From positions 1,922,001 through 1,986,000 of the forward strand of contig JANFAH010000003.1 of NCBI GenBank assembly GCA_024663395.1: a stretch of DNA of 64,000 bases. Direction: 5' to 3'. The DNA comes from Pisolithus tinctorius (lineage: Eukaryota; Basidiomycota; Agaricomycetes; Boletales; Pisolithaceae). The position numbers and the translations under genes were made by a program. The notes under the pieces were generated by a model. That model did not search any database. It worked only from the letters and a program-made list of their open reading frames with translations, and had not been told where the DNA came from. Positions 53,246-62,905 of the stretch are shown here, one piece after another. Numbering within the stretch: position 1 is the first letter of the stretch; every line of letters starts with the position of its first letter.

Positions 53246-55354
53246 TTGAATTCCGCTCCTATCCTTCCCCGAATTCCGATCCAGATCCCCGTACCACCTC
53301 GCATAATGTCTGGAGCAAGAGACATGCCACTCAGGGGTTCCAACAAAGCCCCGAAGTTTTCCGGTCGTACCGAAGACATCACTCGCTACCTTGAAGACGT
53401 CGAACAACTCTGCGTTGAAGCTGGCCTTGACACCGGGAAAGATAAGATCCACTGGGTCATTCATTACGCTGACCACAACGAGGCGGAGTTTTGGTCAACC
53501 TTAGACGCCGCAACCGACGGCTTCAATGACTGGGATGCGTTTTCCAAAGAACTCCTGAACTACTATCCAGGTGCCTCGGTGAAAGATCATCGCTATACTA
53601 AAGCCGACCTTGAAACCTTACTCTACCATCAAGTTCAGAAACTGATGGGATCACTGGAAGATCTCGGGAAATACGTCCGTGAATTCCGACGCATCCTCGG
53701 CCTCATCCAGAAGAAGAAGAAACTCCCCGAGGACTACATCAACGAGAAATTCCTTGAGGGGTTTCCCCCGAGATTTCGGAATTCCTTGCTCACGCAATTG
53801 CAACTCTCTGACTTAGATCATGACATTGACGAACCATGGGAGTTCGATATAGTCTATAAACACGCCAACTACCTCCTCAGTGGGGCCAAACGGAACCTCC
53901 CTCAACCAGACTCGTCGGCACTGTTTCCCCAGAATTCCGCTCCATCTTCCTCGCCGGCCGTTCCTACTATCCTGAAGCGAGAATATGCTCATGTCGCTCA
54001 GCAACCTGTTCCTACTCCACCCCCCCAACAAGGTCAAGAAGGACAATTCCGTCGTTCCTTCGACCCACGGTGTTTCTTCTGCGGAGGAACAGATGGGCAC
54101 AGAACTGCAGAATGTGCGCTGTGTCACGAATACGTACAAGCTGGGAAATGCTCCCTGATTGGAGGGAGGGTTTTCATGCCAGATGGCTCTGATATTCCTA
54201 GGACAGCTGCAGGCCGTAACTTCAAGGAAAAGATCGATAACTTCCTCGCCATGCGCGACTCGATCATTGCCTCGGCAAACCTCGTCTCAGTTCAGCGACC
54301 CGGCCAGCAGTCAACCTCATCCCATGGGCGTGAAACTCCTCCCCATCTCGTCAGCACAATGTTCTTCAGCAACGAAGATGTTTCGGAATACCAAGTCGAC
54401 CTACACCCCTCTTCCTATCTAGTCGACAAAAACCTAGAGGAGGATGCTGACGAAGAAGACCAACGTGCCTTAGCAAGGGCTTATGCGCAGGTAGAAGAGT
54501 TGAAGAACGCTATCAAGAAAAAGAAGACAGCCCGCTTCGACGGCGTAGAAGTCCCGGTTCGTCGTCAAAGGCCGGCACTAGCAGTCCCAGCGTCGGCCAA
54601 CGCGCCGGTGCCTCCTATCCCAGTCAGTAATTCCGCTCCAGCTAACCCCGCCTCGTCTTCGGAAGCCCCAATAGCCGGAAAAACTCCGGTTGCTCCTAAT
54701 CTTACAGACCTCCGGAAACTTAAGCCAACTACAAATTCCGCACCCCAATTCCGTTACCAAAGCAGTTTTGATGAAGCTGCGGCGACCAAGCGGATCGTAA
54801 ACCAAGTCTTAGACGCAAAAATGGAAATCTCTACTAAAGATCTATTAGCTGTTAGCCCAGAGATTCGCAAGCAGATCAGAGAACTAGCTGCGACGAAGAA
54901 GATAACTATTGGGAGTTTAGAAACCGCATCAGACGCGACTCCCTCGGCTGCTTGGGCGTCCTATGAGCAGTACTGGGTTAGAGACACAGAAGGGAAGTGC
55001 GTGGGCCTCGCTACGGCTCCCTTACGTGCTGTCGACGGGATCTTGATGGACAAACTCCATGTCGAATGTATTTTGGACAGCGGATGCCAGGTAGTGGCCT
55101 TGCGACGGGAGTTGTGGGAAGCCTTAGAGGCCCCTCTCCGTACTGACATGACCATGACTCTGGAGGCCGCTAACCAATCTAAAGAAAGCACCCTTGGGGT
55201 CATAGAGAATGCCACTTTGCGCATAGGAAACGTCGAGGCTCATCTACAAATCCAGGTCGTTGATCACGCGCCTTTGACTTACTTCTCGGTCGACCCTTCT
55301 TCTGCCTACTCTCCAGCGTCCTTCGCGATTTCCCTGACGGAGAACAGTCTCTAG
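53246..55354 (+). CDS. gag: Element 2 Gag-protease (frame broken near its end)
   Basis: 702 codons. The capsid-like core is at about residues 30-200 (APKFSGRTEDITRYLEDVEQ, EFWSTLDAATDGFNDWDAF, EDLGKYVREFRRILGLIQ). A zinc knuckle CFFCGGTDGHRTAEC follows; its spacing is CX2CX5HX4C, one residue longer than usual. Past a Pro/Ser-rich linker and a helical part comes an aspartic protease segment with VECILDSGCQVVALRRELW. Just after DHAP (55262-55273) the sequence is one T short of the usual family order: the -1 frame carries on with LLLGRPF and stays open to 55515. The listed stop at 55354 is thus a result of a one-base deletion or an assembly error in a T run. Confidence 0.85.
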   Translation: MNSAPILPRIPIQIPVPPRIMSGARDMPLRGSNKAPKFSGRTEDITRYLEDVEQLCVEAGLDTGKDKIHWVIHYADHNEAEFWSTLDAATDGFNDWDAFSKELLNYYPGASVKDHRYTKADLETLLYHQVQKLMGSLEDLGKYVREFRRILGLIQKKKKLPEDYINEKFLEGFPPRFRNSLLTQLQLSDLDHDIDEPWEFDIVYKHANYLLSGAKRNLPQPDSSALFPQNSAPSSSPAVPTILKREYAHVAQQPVPTPPPQQGQEGQFRRSFDPRCFFCGGTDGHRTAECALCHEYVQAGKCSLIGGRVFMPDGSDIPRTAAGRNFKEKIDNFLAMRDSIIASANLVSVQRPGQQSTSSHGRETPPHLVSTMFFSNEDVSEYQVDLHPSSYLVDKNLEEDADEEDQRALARAYAQVEELKNAIKKKKTARFDGVEVPVRRQRPALAVPASANAPVPPIPVSNSAPANPASSSEAPIAGKTPVAPNLTDLRKLKPTTNSAPQFRYQSSFDEAAATKRIVNQVLDAKMEISTKDLLAVSPEIRKQIRELAATKKITIGSLETASDATPSAAWASYEQYWVRDTEGKCVGLATAPLRAVDGILMDKLHVECILDSGCQVVALRRELWEALEAPLRTDMTMTLEAANQSKESTLGVIENATLRIGNVEAHLQIQVVDHAPLTYFSVDPSSAYSPASFAISLTENSL

Positions 55355-55505
55355 AAATCCGCGACCCTAATTCTGGTAAACAAGTCTTAATTCCGACACG
55401 ACCTCGCAACAGGCTGCAACCCCTTCCACGTTTCGTAAATTCCGAAGACGAAGAAGACTTCTTTGCGCGAAAACAAATGCGTCGCCACATGAATCCACCC
55501 GAGCA

Positions 55506-55512
55506 GGGTTTT
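55506..55512 (+). promoter_or_regulatory. Candidate -1 frameshift site GGGTTTT at pro-pol
   Basis: In the frame that carries the protease tail the codons read CAG-GGT-TTT-TAG. The heptamer G-GGT-TTT is a canonical X-XXY-YYZ slip site and is followed at once by the TAG. Slipping back one base gives FLVSVED and enters the open pol frame. A one-T deletion in a T6 run would have the same effect, so conservation in other copies must decide. Confidence 0.5.
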
Positions 55513-55568
55513 TAGTATCGGTCGAGGACTCGTACGATCTACGAGGAGACCAGGACTGCGCTTTCTCC

Positions 55569-58500
55569 GTGTGTTCACTTTATGTTTCTGATCCGTCTTT
55601 ATACCCTTTGAAGTCTTCCACGTTTTTACCCACAGACTCTGCCGTAAATTCCGCTGCGGTGTTTATCTACGACTTTCGAGGCAACATTACGCCTCCTGTC
55701 GATCCCTTTGACACCAGTTCCGTTTCTCCGACTGATCCTTTCCTGTTCTCGACCGCTACTACCATTTCTCCACTGACAATTTCTGCCTTACGCTCTACTT
55801 ATCAGTTCGATCCCGTTTATCATGTCTTAAAGTACAAACCTGTAGCGAGGAAGGTGAGGCCGGTACCGACGTCGATGCCAGCAGAATTCCGGGTAGAGCG
55901 TCGGGAGGCCGAAGACCCACTCGCAGATCTGCCTGTCTTACCTACTCATCCCCCTCCGTTCGTGCCAGGTTCCAGGTTTACTCAGGAAAGAGCTGACGAG
56001 CTCGATTTGGACCCGGCAAGGTTCCTTTGGCCTACAGAGTTAGACCTAGTACGGTGGTTAGTCAGGGAGCAAGAAGATGCCTTTGCTTGGGACGCTTCGG
56101 AAAGAGGGACCTTTCAAGAAGACATGTTCCCGCCCCTGAAGATACCTACGCTAGCACACAAGCCTTGGGTCGAGCGGAATATTCCCATTCCTCCGGCTAT
56201 TTTCCGTGAAGTCGTTAATATCATCAAGGAAAAGATTTCCGTGGGGGTTTATGAACCGTCTACTTCGTCTTACCGCTCAAAATGGTTCTGCGTAGTCAAG
56301 AAGGACGGAAAATCTCTGCGCCTCGTACATGACTTACAACCTCTAAACGCCGTTTCTATCCAGGACTCAGCCGTTCCCCCATTCGTCGATTCGATTGCTG
56401 AAGCCTTCGCTTGTCATTCGGTCTACGGAATTTTAGATCTTATGGTCGGATATGATCATCGCACCATACACGACGATTACCGCGACCTCACTACCTTCCA
56501 AACTCCTATAGGTACTCTTCGACTCACCAAACTTCCTATGGGCTACACGAATGCCGTCCAAATTTTCCACGGAGACGTCTGTTGGATTTTAAAAGACGAA
56601 ATTCCGGAAGTCACCATCCCGTTTATCGACGACTGTCCCATTAAAGGTCCCAAATCTCGCTACCAAAATCCCGACGGGACCTACGAAACGATTCCACAGA
56701 ATTCCGGGATTAGACGCTTCATCTGGGAGCACCTGCAGAACGTCAACCGAGTCTTACACCGCCTGCATCATGCAGGAGCCACTGTGTCAGCAAAGAAATG
56801 CGTCATTGCTGCGCCGTCTATCATAGTGGTCGGGCACAAGGTGTCGTTCGAGGGTAGAATTCCGGACGAATCTAAAGTCCAAAAGATTAAAGATTGGCCG
56901 TACTGCACAAACGTCACTGAAGTACACGGATTTTTAGGTCTCTGTTCGTACTGCAGGATCTTCATCAAAGACTTCGCCAAACATGCCCGTCCCCTCGTCG
57001 AGCTGACCAAGAAGGACGTCCCCTTCGAATTCCGTGACGAGCATAGGGAAGCGATGGAGTACCTCCGCCGTGCGATCGTCTCGTCCCCTGCGTTACGAAC
57101 TATCGACTATAATTCCGAAAACAAAGTCATTTTAGCTGTCGACACTTCTAACATCGCTGTCGGGTATCTCCTCATGCAGGAGGGGGAAGACGGCAAACGC
57201 TACCCTGCTAGGTTCGGCTCGATAACTCTCAATGAACGCGAACGTCGCTACAGCCAAGCTAAGCTAGAATTATTTGGGCTTTTCCGAGCCTTGCACAACG
57301 TCCGACTTCATATCTTCGGCGTGCGGAATTTAGTCGTTGAGGTGGATGCGCGGTACATCAAAGGGATGATTAACAATCCCGACCTACAGCCTAACGCGAC
57401 CATAAATCGCTGGATCGCCGGAATTCTCCTATTCGACTTCGAGCTCATACATGTTCCAGCACACAAGCACGCAGCGCCGGACGGACTTTTGAGGAGACCG
57501 AGAGCAGAAGAAGATGAGGAGGGAGACGAGGACTATGAGGATTGGATCGATGAGTGTGGGGCTTTTGCAGTCGAGCTCTTGAATCGTAGGGAAGCGCGTT
57601 TCGAGTCCCATCCTTACCCCTTGGAAATTCCGAGCGTCGTGTCAGACTCATCCCTCCCCCTGTCACAGAGTCTAGGTATCTTTACCGCCGAAGAATCGAT
57701 GCCGGAAAACCTCAAGACCGAAATTCCGAGGTCAGAAAAAGCGAAACAGAGAGAGGAGAGGATGAAAGTGGTGAAAGAGTTTTTGGAAACGAAGAAAACG
57801 CCCGAAGGGTTAGAGGAGGCGGAGTTGGAGAGCCTAGTGCGCCTTGCGACTCGGTATTTCGTAAAAGGGGGAGAACTGTGGAGGAAGGATCCCCAGGGAC
57901 GGCATCAGCTAGTGGTACCCTCACACAAACGCCTTGGAATTCTCCGCCAGGCCCACGACGACCTAGGGCACAAGGGTATCTTCTCGACCCGTATGCGTTT
58001 GCTGACTCGCTTTTGGTGGCCCATGCTAGAGCAGGACGTCCGTTGGTATGTTAAATCGTGCCACGAGTGCCAGATCCGTCGTTTGGATCGCATTCATATA
58101 CCGCCAGTTGTCGCCATCCCCGAACCCCTGTTTTACAAGGCTTATATGGACACGTTCTTAATGCCGAAGTCGAACGGGTTTCGCTACGTTACCCAAGCAC
58201 GCTGTTCACTCACCAGTTACCCCAAATGGGCTATGCTTCGTGCAGAGACAGGCAAGTCCATTGGAAAGTTCATCTTCGAACAGATTCTGTGCCGTTGGGG
58301 TGCCGTTGCGGAGATTGTCACAGATAATGGGGGACCATACGTCCTCGCTCTCGACTGGCTCTCCAAGACCTTCGGAATTCGCCACATACGCATCTCCCCT
58401 TATAATTCGCAGGCTAATGGAGTCGTCGAACGGCGACATTTCGATGTCAGAGAGGCGATGGTAAAGAGTTGTGGTGGGGAAGCGTCGAAGTGGTCAGAAG

Positions 58501-59123
58501 TGGCTCCTGCAGTATTTTGGGCAGAGAGGGTTACGGTTCACAAGGCAACCGGGTTCTCTCCATTCTATATGGCTCACGGTGTTGAACCCAGACTCCCTTT
58601 CGATCTGGTCGAAGCGACGTTTTTAGCCCCATTCGAGGCGGAATTTTACTCGACTACAGACCTCATTGCTCACCGTGCTCGCCAACTCCAGAAACGCCCC
58701 GAGGACCTCGCTCGCATCCACGATATGGTCCTAAAATCCCGCTTTGCCTCAGCCAAGGATTTCGTCGATCGTTTTGCACGGTCCATCAAAGACTTTAACT
58801 TCGAACCAGGGTCGCTTGTCCTCGTTCGGAATTCCCGTATCGAACTAGAACTCGACCGGAAAACCAAACCGCGCTACCTAGGGCCTATGATCGTCATCAG
58901 ACGCACTAAAGGCGGTTCGTACATACTTGCGGAATTAGATGGCGCAGTCTCGAAATTCCGTTTCGCTGCCTTTCGCCTATACCCCTATTTCCTGCGGAAT
59001 AACGCTCGTATCGAAGTCACCCAGCTGACTGGTGCTTCCCCACAAGACCTGGATCGTCTTGAAGACGAAGCGTTCCCGGACCCTACGCTCGCTGGCGTCC
59101 CGTTGGACGAGTCAGATGAGTAG
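55569..59123 (+). CDS. pol: Element 2 Pol: RT-RNase H-integrase
   Basis: 1184 codons from the first start-like codon; the frame is open upstream to the slip site. The RT domain begins near residue 200 (WVERNIPIPPAIFREVVNII, WFCVVKKDGKSLRLVHDLQP) and has the active site FIDDCPIKGP near residue 352, with F in place of the usual Y before xDD. RNase H follows (LAVDTSNIAVGYLL, ERERRYSQAKLELFGL). The integrase zinc module is DLGHKGIFSTRMRLLTRFWW with CHECQIRR; the D,D,E core is YMDTFL, IVTDNGGPYVLA near residue 917 and GVVERRHFD. A C-terminal SH3-like barrel (PGSLVLVRNSRIE, RYLGPMIVIRRT) is present and no chromodomain is seen. Fully open, so this enzyme part may be functional. Confidence 0.93.
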   Translation: MCSLYVSDPSLYPLKSSTFLPTDSAVNSAAVFIYDFRGNITPPVDPFDTSSVSPTDPFLFSTATTISPLTISALRSTYQFDPVYHVLKYKPVARKVRPVPTSMPAEFRVERREAEDPLADLPVLPTHPPPFVPGSRFTQERADELDLDPARFLWPTELDLVRWLVREQEDAFAWDASERGTFQEDMFPPLKIPTLAHKPWVERNIPIPPAIFREVVNIIKEKISVGVYEPSTSSYRSKWFCVVKKDGKSLRLVHDLQPLNAVSIQDSAVPPFVDSIAEAFACHSVYGILDLMVGYDHRTIHDDYRDLTTFQTPIGTLRLTKLPMGYTNAVQIFHGDVCWILKDEIPEVTIPFIDDCPIKGPKSRYQNPDGTYETIPQNSGIRRFIWEHLQNVNRVLHRLHHAGATVSAKKCVIAAPSIIVVGHKVSFEGRIPDESKVQKIKDWPYCTNVTEVHGFLGLCSYCRIFIKDFAKHARPLVELTKKDVPFEFRDEHREAMEYLRRAIVSSPALRTIDYNSENKVILAVDTSNIAVGYLLMQEGEDGKRYPARFGSITLNERERRYSQAKLELFGLFRALHNVRLHIFGVRNLVVEVDARYIKGMINNPDLQPNATINRWIAGILLFDFELIHVPAHKHAAPDGLLRRPRAEEDEEGDEDYEDWIDECGAFAVELLNRREARFESHPYPLEIPSVVSDSSLPLSQSLGIFTAEESMPENLKTEIPRSEKAKQREERMKVVKEFLETKKTPEGLEEAELESLVRLATRYFVKGGELWRKDPQGRHQLVVPSHKRLGILRQAHDDLGHKGIFSTRMRLLTRFWWPMLEQDVRWYVKSCHECQIRRLDRIHIPPVVAIPEPLFYKAYMDTFLMPKSNGFRYVTQARCSLTSYPKWAMLRAETGKSIGKFIFEQILCRWGAVAEIVTDNGGPYVLALDWLSKTFGIRHIRISPYNSQANGVVERRHFDVREAMVKSCGGEASKWSEVAPAVFWAERVTVHKATGFSPFYMAHGVEPRLPFDLVEATFLAPFEAEFYSTTDLIAHRARQLQKRPEDLARIHDMVLKSRFASAKDFVDRFARSIKDFNFEPGSLVLVRNSRIELELDRKTKPRYLGPMIVIRRTKGGSYILAELDGAVSKFRFAAFRLYPYFLRNNARIEVTQLTGASPQDLDRLEDEAFPDPTLAGVPLDESDE

Positions 59124-59423
59124 CCCGTCCTTCTCTCTACCTCTTTTCTTTTCTTTTCTTTCTCTCTTCTTTCTTTTATCGATACCCGTTTCATCTCATA
59201 TATAAATTCCGCACCGCTCACATGAAAGAGACAAAGTCGCTAAAAAAATAAAATAAAAATAAAAAAATAAAATAAAATAAAAATAAAAAAATAAAAAAAT
59301 TCCGCACTACTTTTCCTTCAGAAGTCTTACGTTTCCTTACTGTAGTACTAATTCCAACGCACGAAAGACTCTTTCACATTCGGGACATACGAGTACAAAA
59401 TTCCGCAGACACTAGTACGCTAT
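59124..59423. other. Spacer between pol and antisense gene, with AAAAT-rich repeat
   Basis: 300 bp separating the convergent 3' ends. It contains a T/C tract (59130-59180) and a simple A/T repeat. Three copies of AATTCCG are in this non-coding stretch (59204, 59297, 59399). Confidence 0.6.
59241..59299. repeat. (A3-7T)n simple repeat
   Basis: About 60 bases of AAAAT/AAAAAAAT units ending in an AATTCCG word. On the minus strand it would be a T-rich tract. Confidence 0.85.
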
Positions 59424-60953
59424 TTACAGGTCGCGGAGATCGTCCTTCAACCTTCGCAACTCCTCCCGTCTAGCCCGCGCAGTCTCGATGCGATATGTCA
59501 CCCGCCTCGCCAGCATCCCCAGCAGCCGGTAGACCTGCTCCAACTCGAACTCCTCGTCCTCGGCCCTCGCCTCGAGCACTCGCAGACGCTCGACGATGTT
59601 CGCTGTCGACCGCTCGCGTGGGTACTCGACCTCCGGAATTTCCGCAGCAGAAGGAGTGTTGCTCTGGACTGGCTCTTTGACGCCTCCTGGTTCGTTTAAC
59701 AAGCCGGTCGCAATCGCGAAAAATGGCTCGAACTCTGTTTGCGGTTCGTCGACAGGGGCTGGTAGAATCGAAGGTCCGGGCGTTGGAGTAGCCCCGCGGA
59801 AAAAGAGACGAGGTGAGGGCAAGGGATCGTGGGGGGAAGGGGTCGGTTGTGGCGTAGGGGAGCGTGTGGGGGTCGGATCAGGCTGCCGTTTGCGAGCTGG
59901 GATTTTCAGTGTAAGCTTCTTAGCAGGCCTGGTTACAGGTTCTGCCGGGGCCGCCTTCGAAGTCGTAATCGATTTGACCCGTTTGTGGGACGGGCCTGCT
60001 TCCCCAACGGTACCGGAGTTCTTTCGCTGAAGGTGGTGTCAGCTCGTTCCCCTTGCGGAATTTCACCTGTTCGGCACTCACCTTCCTCCCTACTCCACGA
60101 GAGCGCGAGCACTTGTGCTTCGCCTTCTGGCACCGTTTACAGGACGATTCTGGCTCCCCGACGCATCTGAGGTTCGCCTGTGCACACGTCTCGCAGGGCT
60201 CATTGTCTCCAGCCATGCGAGGTCCCTTTGCAGAAGGACCTGGTTCGCCTTCGCCGTCACCCTCGTCATCGTCGACGTCATCAGCCAGCTCGTCCTCCTC
60301 GCTGGTGGCCTGCGGAATTTTCGTTGAAGTCAGCGTTCGTGCTCGGGGTTGTCAAGGACGAGGAACGCACCTTCTGTTTCCCTTTTCCTTTACTCGCGCT
60401 ACCAGAGCCCCCCCCTGCTGAACGTGCAACTCCTCTTGACGGGTGTCCTTCGGTGTCCTCTGGCGCGTGGTCTTGGCCCTCCTCTCTTGCTGTTTGGCCC
60501 CGGGTACGCACTGACGGTGCCTTGGCCAACCTCTCAGCCTCCAAACGCGCTCTCTCCTCGACCCGCTCCTGGTAGTCCTCGAAGACATCGTCGATGTGGA
60601 ATCTCCGCTGCCCTTCTGGCTGACGAAGATCTGCTATGGCTATCGCCGCAGGGATTACCTCGTTCTGCCGTATTGCGGATTCTTCGGTCATCTCACGGAG
60701 GTTGGCGTCGCACACCTTCGGGATGGAGATTTCGTTCTCGTCGACGTACTTCCACCATGAGTAGATCCCAGCCTGGAGACCTGTTAGCGCATCGCGGGGC
60801 GCGAGTATCTAGTGAACCCACCCAGGTCTGGTCCCAGTCCCCCACCCACTCGTATATCGCCTCCAGGCTCTCTTCGGGTTGCGGTGCCGTGTCAATTAGC
60901 ACCCTGACGTGCCTCAGAGCTGCTGACAGCGAGGTAATGGCCTGGTCCCTCAT
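59424..60953 (-). CDS. Antisense GAL4-type Zn2Cys6 protein of element 2
   Basis: 458-aa protein encoded opposite to gag-pol. Exons 60953-60818, 60780-60371, 60309-60082 and 60026-59424 join with correct phases; introns are 37, 61 and 55 nt. The N-terminal 140 residues are globular-looking (MRDQAITSLSAALRHVRVLI, WKYVDENEISIP, NEVIPAAIAIADLR). An acidic stretch in exon 3 precedes a perfect binuclear zinc cluster with cysteines at 221, 224, 231, 239, 242 and 249 (CX2CX6CX7CX2CX6C), flanked by basic KRCQKAKHKC and SRSRGVGRK. A Pro-rich basic linker follows, and the last 55 residues are a heptad coiled coil (IVERLRVLEARAEDEEFELE, ARREELRRLKDDLRDL), apt for dimer formation. Zn2Cys6 proteins bind CGG-type half sites as monomers or dimers. 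Its intron content shows it is transcribed from its own minus-strand promoter, not from the element's genomic RNA. Confidence 0.8.
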
Positions 60954-61350
60954 GCTGAACACAGGTCGTGCGTCGCGGTGTCACACACCAAAGGTGTTTG
61001 GTGAGGTGGACATGGATGTAGCTGATGAATGGAGATGAAGACCATAGCCCTCATGCGAAGAAGGACAGCCAGAAATGTCGGCAGTCATCCCTCGCACAAG
61101 AACGAGTTGCCAATGCCAAAGAAAAAGGAGGAAGCGAGTTAAGCGCCAATAAAGTTCTTAAGCGCCCGTGTACGGCATTCCGGTTTTCGACATATCTCCG
61201 CCAATTCTGCAGACACCGAAACCATTCCCACACTCGCTTGTAGTGCTCAGCCACGCGATCCCACCTTCCAAAATTGGAAAGGATTTGCGCACTCCACACG
61301 TTTCTACAGCACTCCCTCCAAAAGACGCTCATTTCGCTAATTCTTCTGAT
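60954..61350. promoter_or_regulatory. Presumed divergent promoter region inside element 2
   Basis: About 400 bp between the ATG of the antisense gene and the ATG of the plus-strand frame at 61351. No consensus box stands out. It lacks the dispersed 7-mer. Confidence 0.3.
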
Positions 61351-61830
61351 ATGGCCGCCTCCACATCAGTCATTTCGCTTGTCCCCTTTGCTAGGGACCA
61401 TGGCTACATATATCTACCAGGAGTTCCTACTAGCTTCCGTCCTGAAGCATCCTGGTACATCCCACCCTCGTCTGCCCCCTCTCAGCCCATCCAGCTTGGA
61501 CAGCGTGTTCTTTTTGTCAGTATGACCTCTAGGAGGACATTCTTTGGTCGCCTCAGGTCTGTCATTCGCTTGGAAAGGTCTTATGTGGTCGTTTCAGTCT
61601 CTCCAGTCCAAGAAGCATATGGATCCTTCCTCCCTGCTCCCTGCAACGTCTTCATACCAGTCTCGTCCATCATTCTTCCAAAATTGCGACAGCTACAGTA
61701 TAATCTACTGTTCTCCACTCTCCCTGATCGCATCCATGATGAGTATGATGCACATCTTGCCTCCTTATTGCAAGATACAGCAGAAGACGCTCCCCCTTCA
61801 TCCTCTCTTCCAACAGAGCCTCATTCATGA
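61351..61830 (+). CDS. Hypothetical frame in the 3' part of element 2
   Basis: 160 codons from the ATG (MAASTSVISLVPFARDHGYI), with the frame open further upstream to 61168. Hydrophobic strands (LGQRVLFVSMTSRRTFFGRL, YVVVSVSPVQEAYGSF) and a helical tail suggest a real domain, but I recognise no family. It is followed at 61861 by a purine run (AGTAAGGGGGGGAAAG) and then LTR-like sequence, so it could be the 3' ORF of a separate, nested retroelement remnant. Confidence 0.4.
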   Translation: MAASTSVISLVPFARDHGYIYLPGVPTSFRPEASWYIPPSSAPSQPIQLGQRVLFVSMTSRRTFFGRLRSVIRLERSYVVVSVSPVQEAYGSFLPAPCNVFIPVSSIILPKLRQLQYNLLFSTLPDRIHDEYDAHLASLLQDTAEDAPPSSSLPTEPHS

Positions 61831-61859
61831 AGTTTTTATTTGCTTCACTGAGAGGACAG

Positions 61860-62640
61860 TAAGGGGGGGGAAAGTTGCGATCCCTTATGCTCCTGTCACC
61901 CCACAGACCCCCAAAGCTTGACCCCTGTTGACATCTGACTCACCCTGTCTGCTTTTGGATGTACTATATTGGCATCAGATCAGCACTGCCTCTCTGTCAT
62001 CCCACTTTGGCCCAGAAACGATCTCTTCGAGATGTGACATGCACAGCCTCCCCCTAATGCGATTCCAGTGCGCTTTCCCAGTTTCTGACATTACTTGACT
62101 CATACTTTGACATTCTGACTGTCTTTGACTCACCTATTGCCAATACTTACCAATCTTTTGCCCTTGCTTACTGATTCTTCGCCTTTTGGCTTACTTATCC
62201 TTACCAATGCTCACCAATGCTTTCTAAGACGATTACCCACCGCTTACATTCCTTACTCATCAGTTACCAATCACTTACCAAGTGTTTGCACCTTGTTTTC
62301 CATAGGCAACGCCCCTGTACTGTATATAAATCACTGTACTTAGGTAGAAAAAAGAAGAAGACATCAGAGAGCCCCTCTTGCTCGCATTTTGTTATCATTC
62401 AGAAAATCATTCAGCAGCTTCGATAGTTGAGACTTTATTAAGGGTCTAACTATCGTCTACTTCGCTTATTATTGTCTATCATCAATCTACTTCGCTCCAA
62501 GTCCTCCCTGAGCTCAGTGCAGCTCAGGACATCGAATTAAGTCATCATCCAACCTTCTGTAGGCTGACAGCAGTCTACCCCATCGCTTCCTCTCGCATTC
62601 CTGCTCCTCCTTCGTCAGGAGCACCCCCAACCCTCAGCAC
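61860..62640 (+). mobile_element. Possible nested LTR remnant
   Basis: The purine run at 61861-61876 looks like a polypurine tract; TGTTGACATC starts at 61927 and could be an LTR end; a TATATAAATC box lies at 62324-62333, followed by a T/C-rich leader-like part. No second copy is in the window, so the right edge is uncertain. The whole stretch lacks the 7-mer that marks element 2, which supports foreign origin. Confidence 0.3.
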
Positions 62641-62905
62641 TCATCTTTGAGTGTTGTAGTTCGCAAAAACCCTCCCAAAGAACAGGTTCCACCATCTAGG
62701 TACCGCATAGGCACACCACCACTCGCTTTCATTGTCTTTTGTGTTGGTTTTGGTTGGTTTCCACCACTGAACCTCACTTTGACTCACAGCGGATCGAGTA
62801 AGCTTGCATGTCGATGGGAGGATGAGACGTTGGGAGCAGGTTAGGTGAGCGAGGGTGTTGTCGGGAGAGTTTGACGAGCGGTGGGCCACCTTCTGGGTGA
62901 GTTTA

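Noticed and set aside
53246..53300. CGGAATT/AATTCCG as an EcoRI-linker or cloning artefact
   Set aside because: The word contains AATTC but sites are rarely full GAATTC linkers, lie inside intact conserved coding sequence in several frames, and recur in both LTRs at the same places. A cloning artefact cannot explain this.
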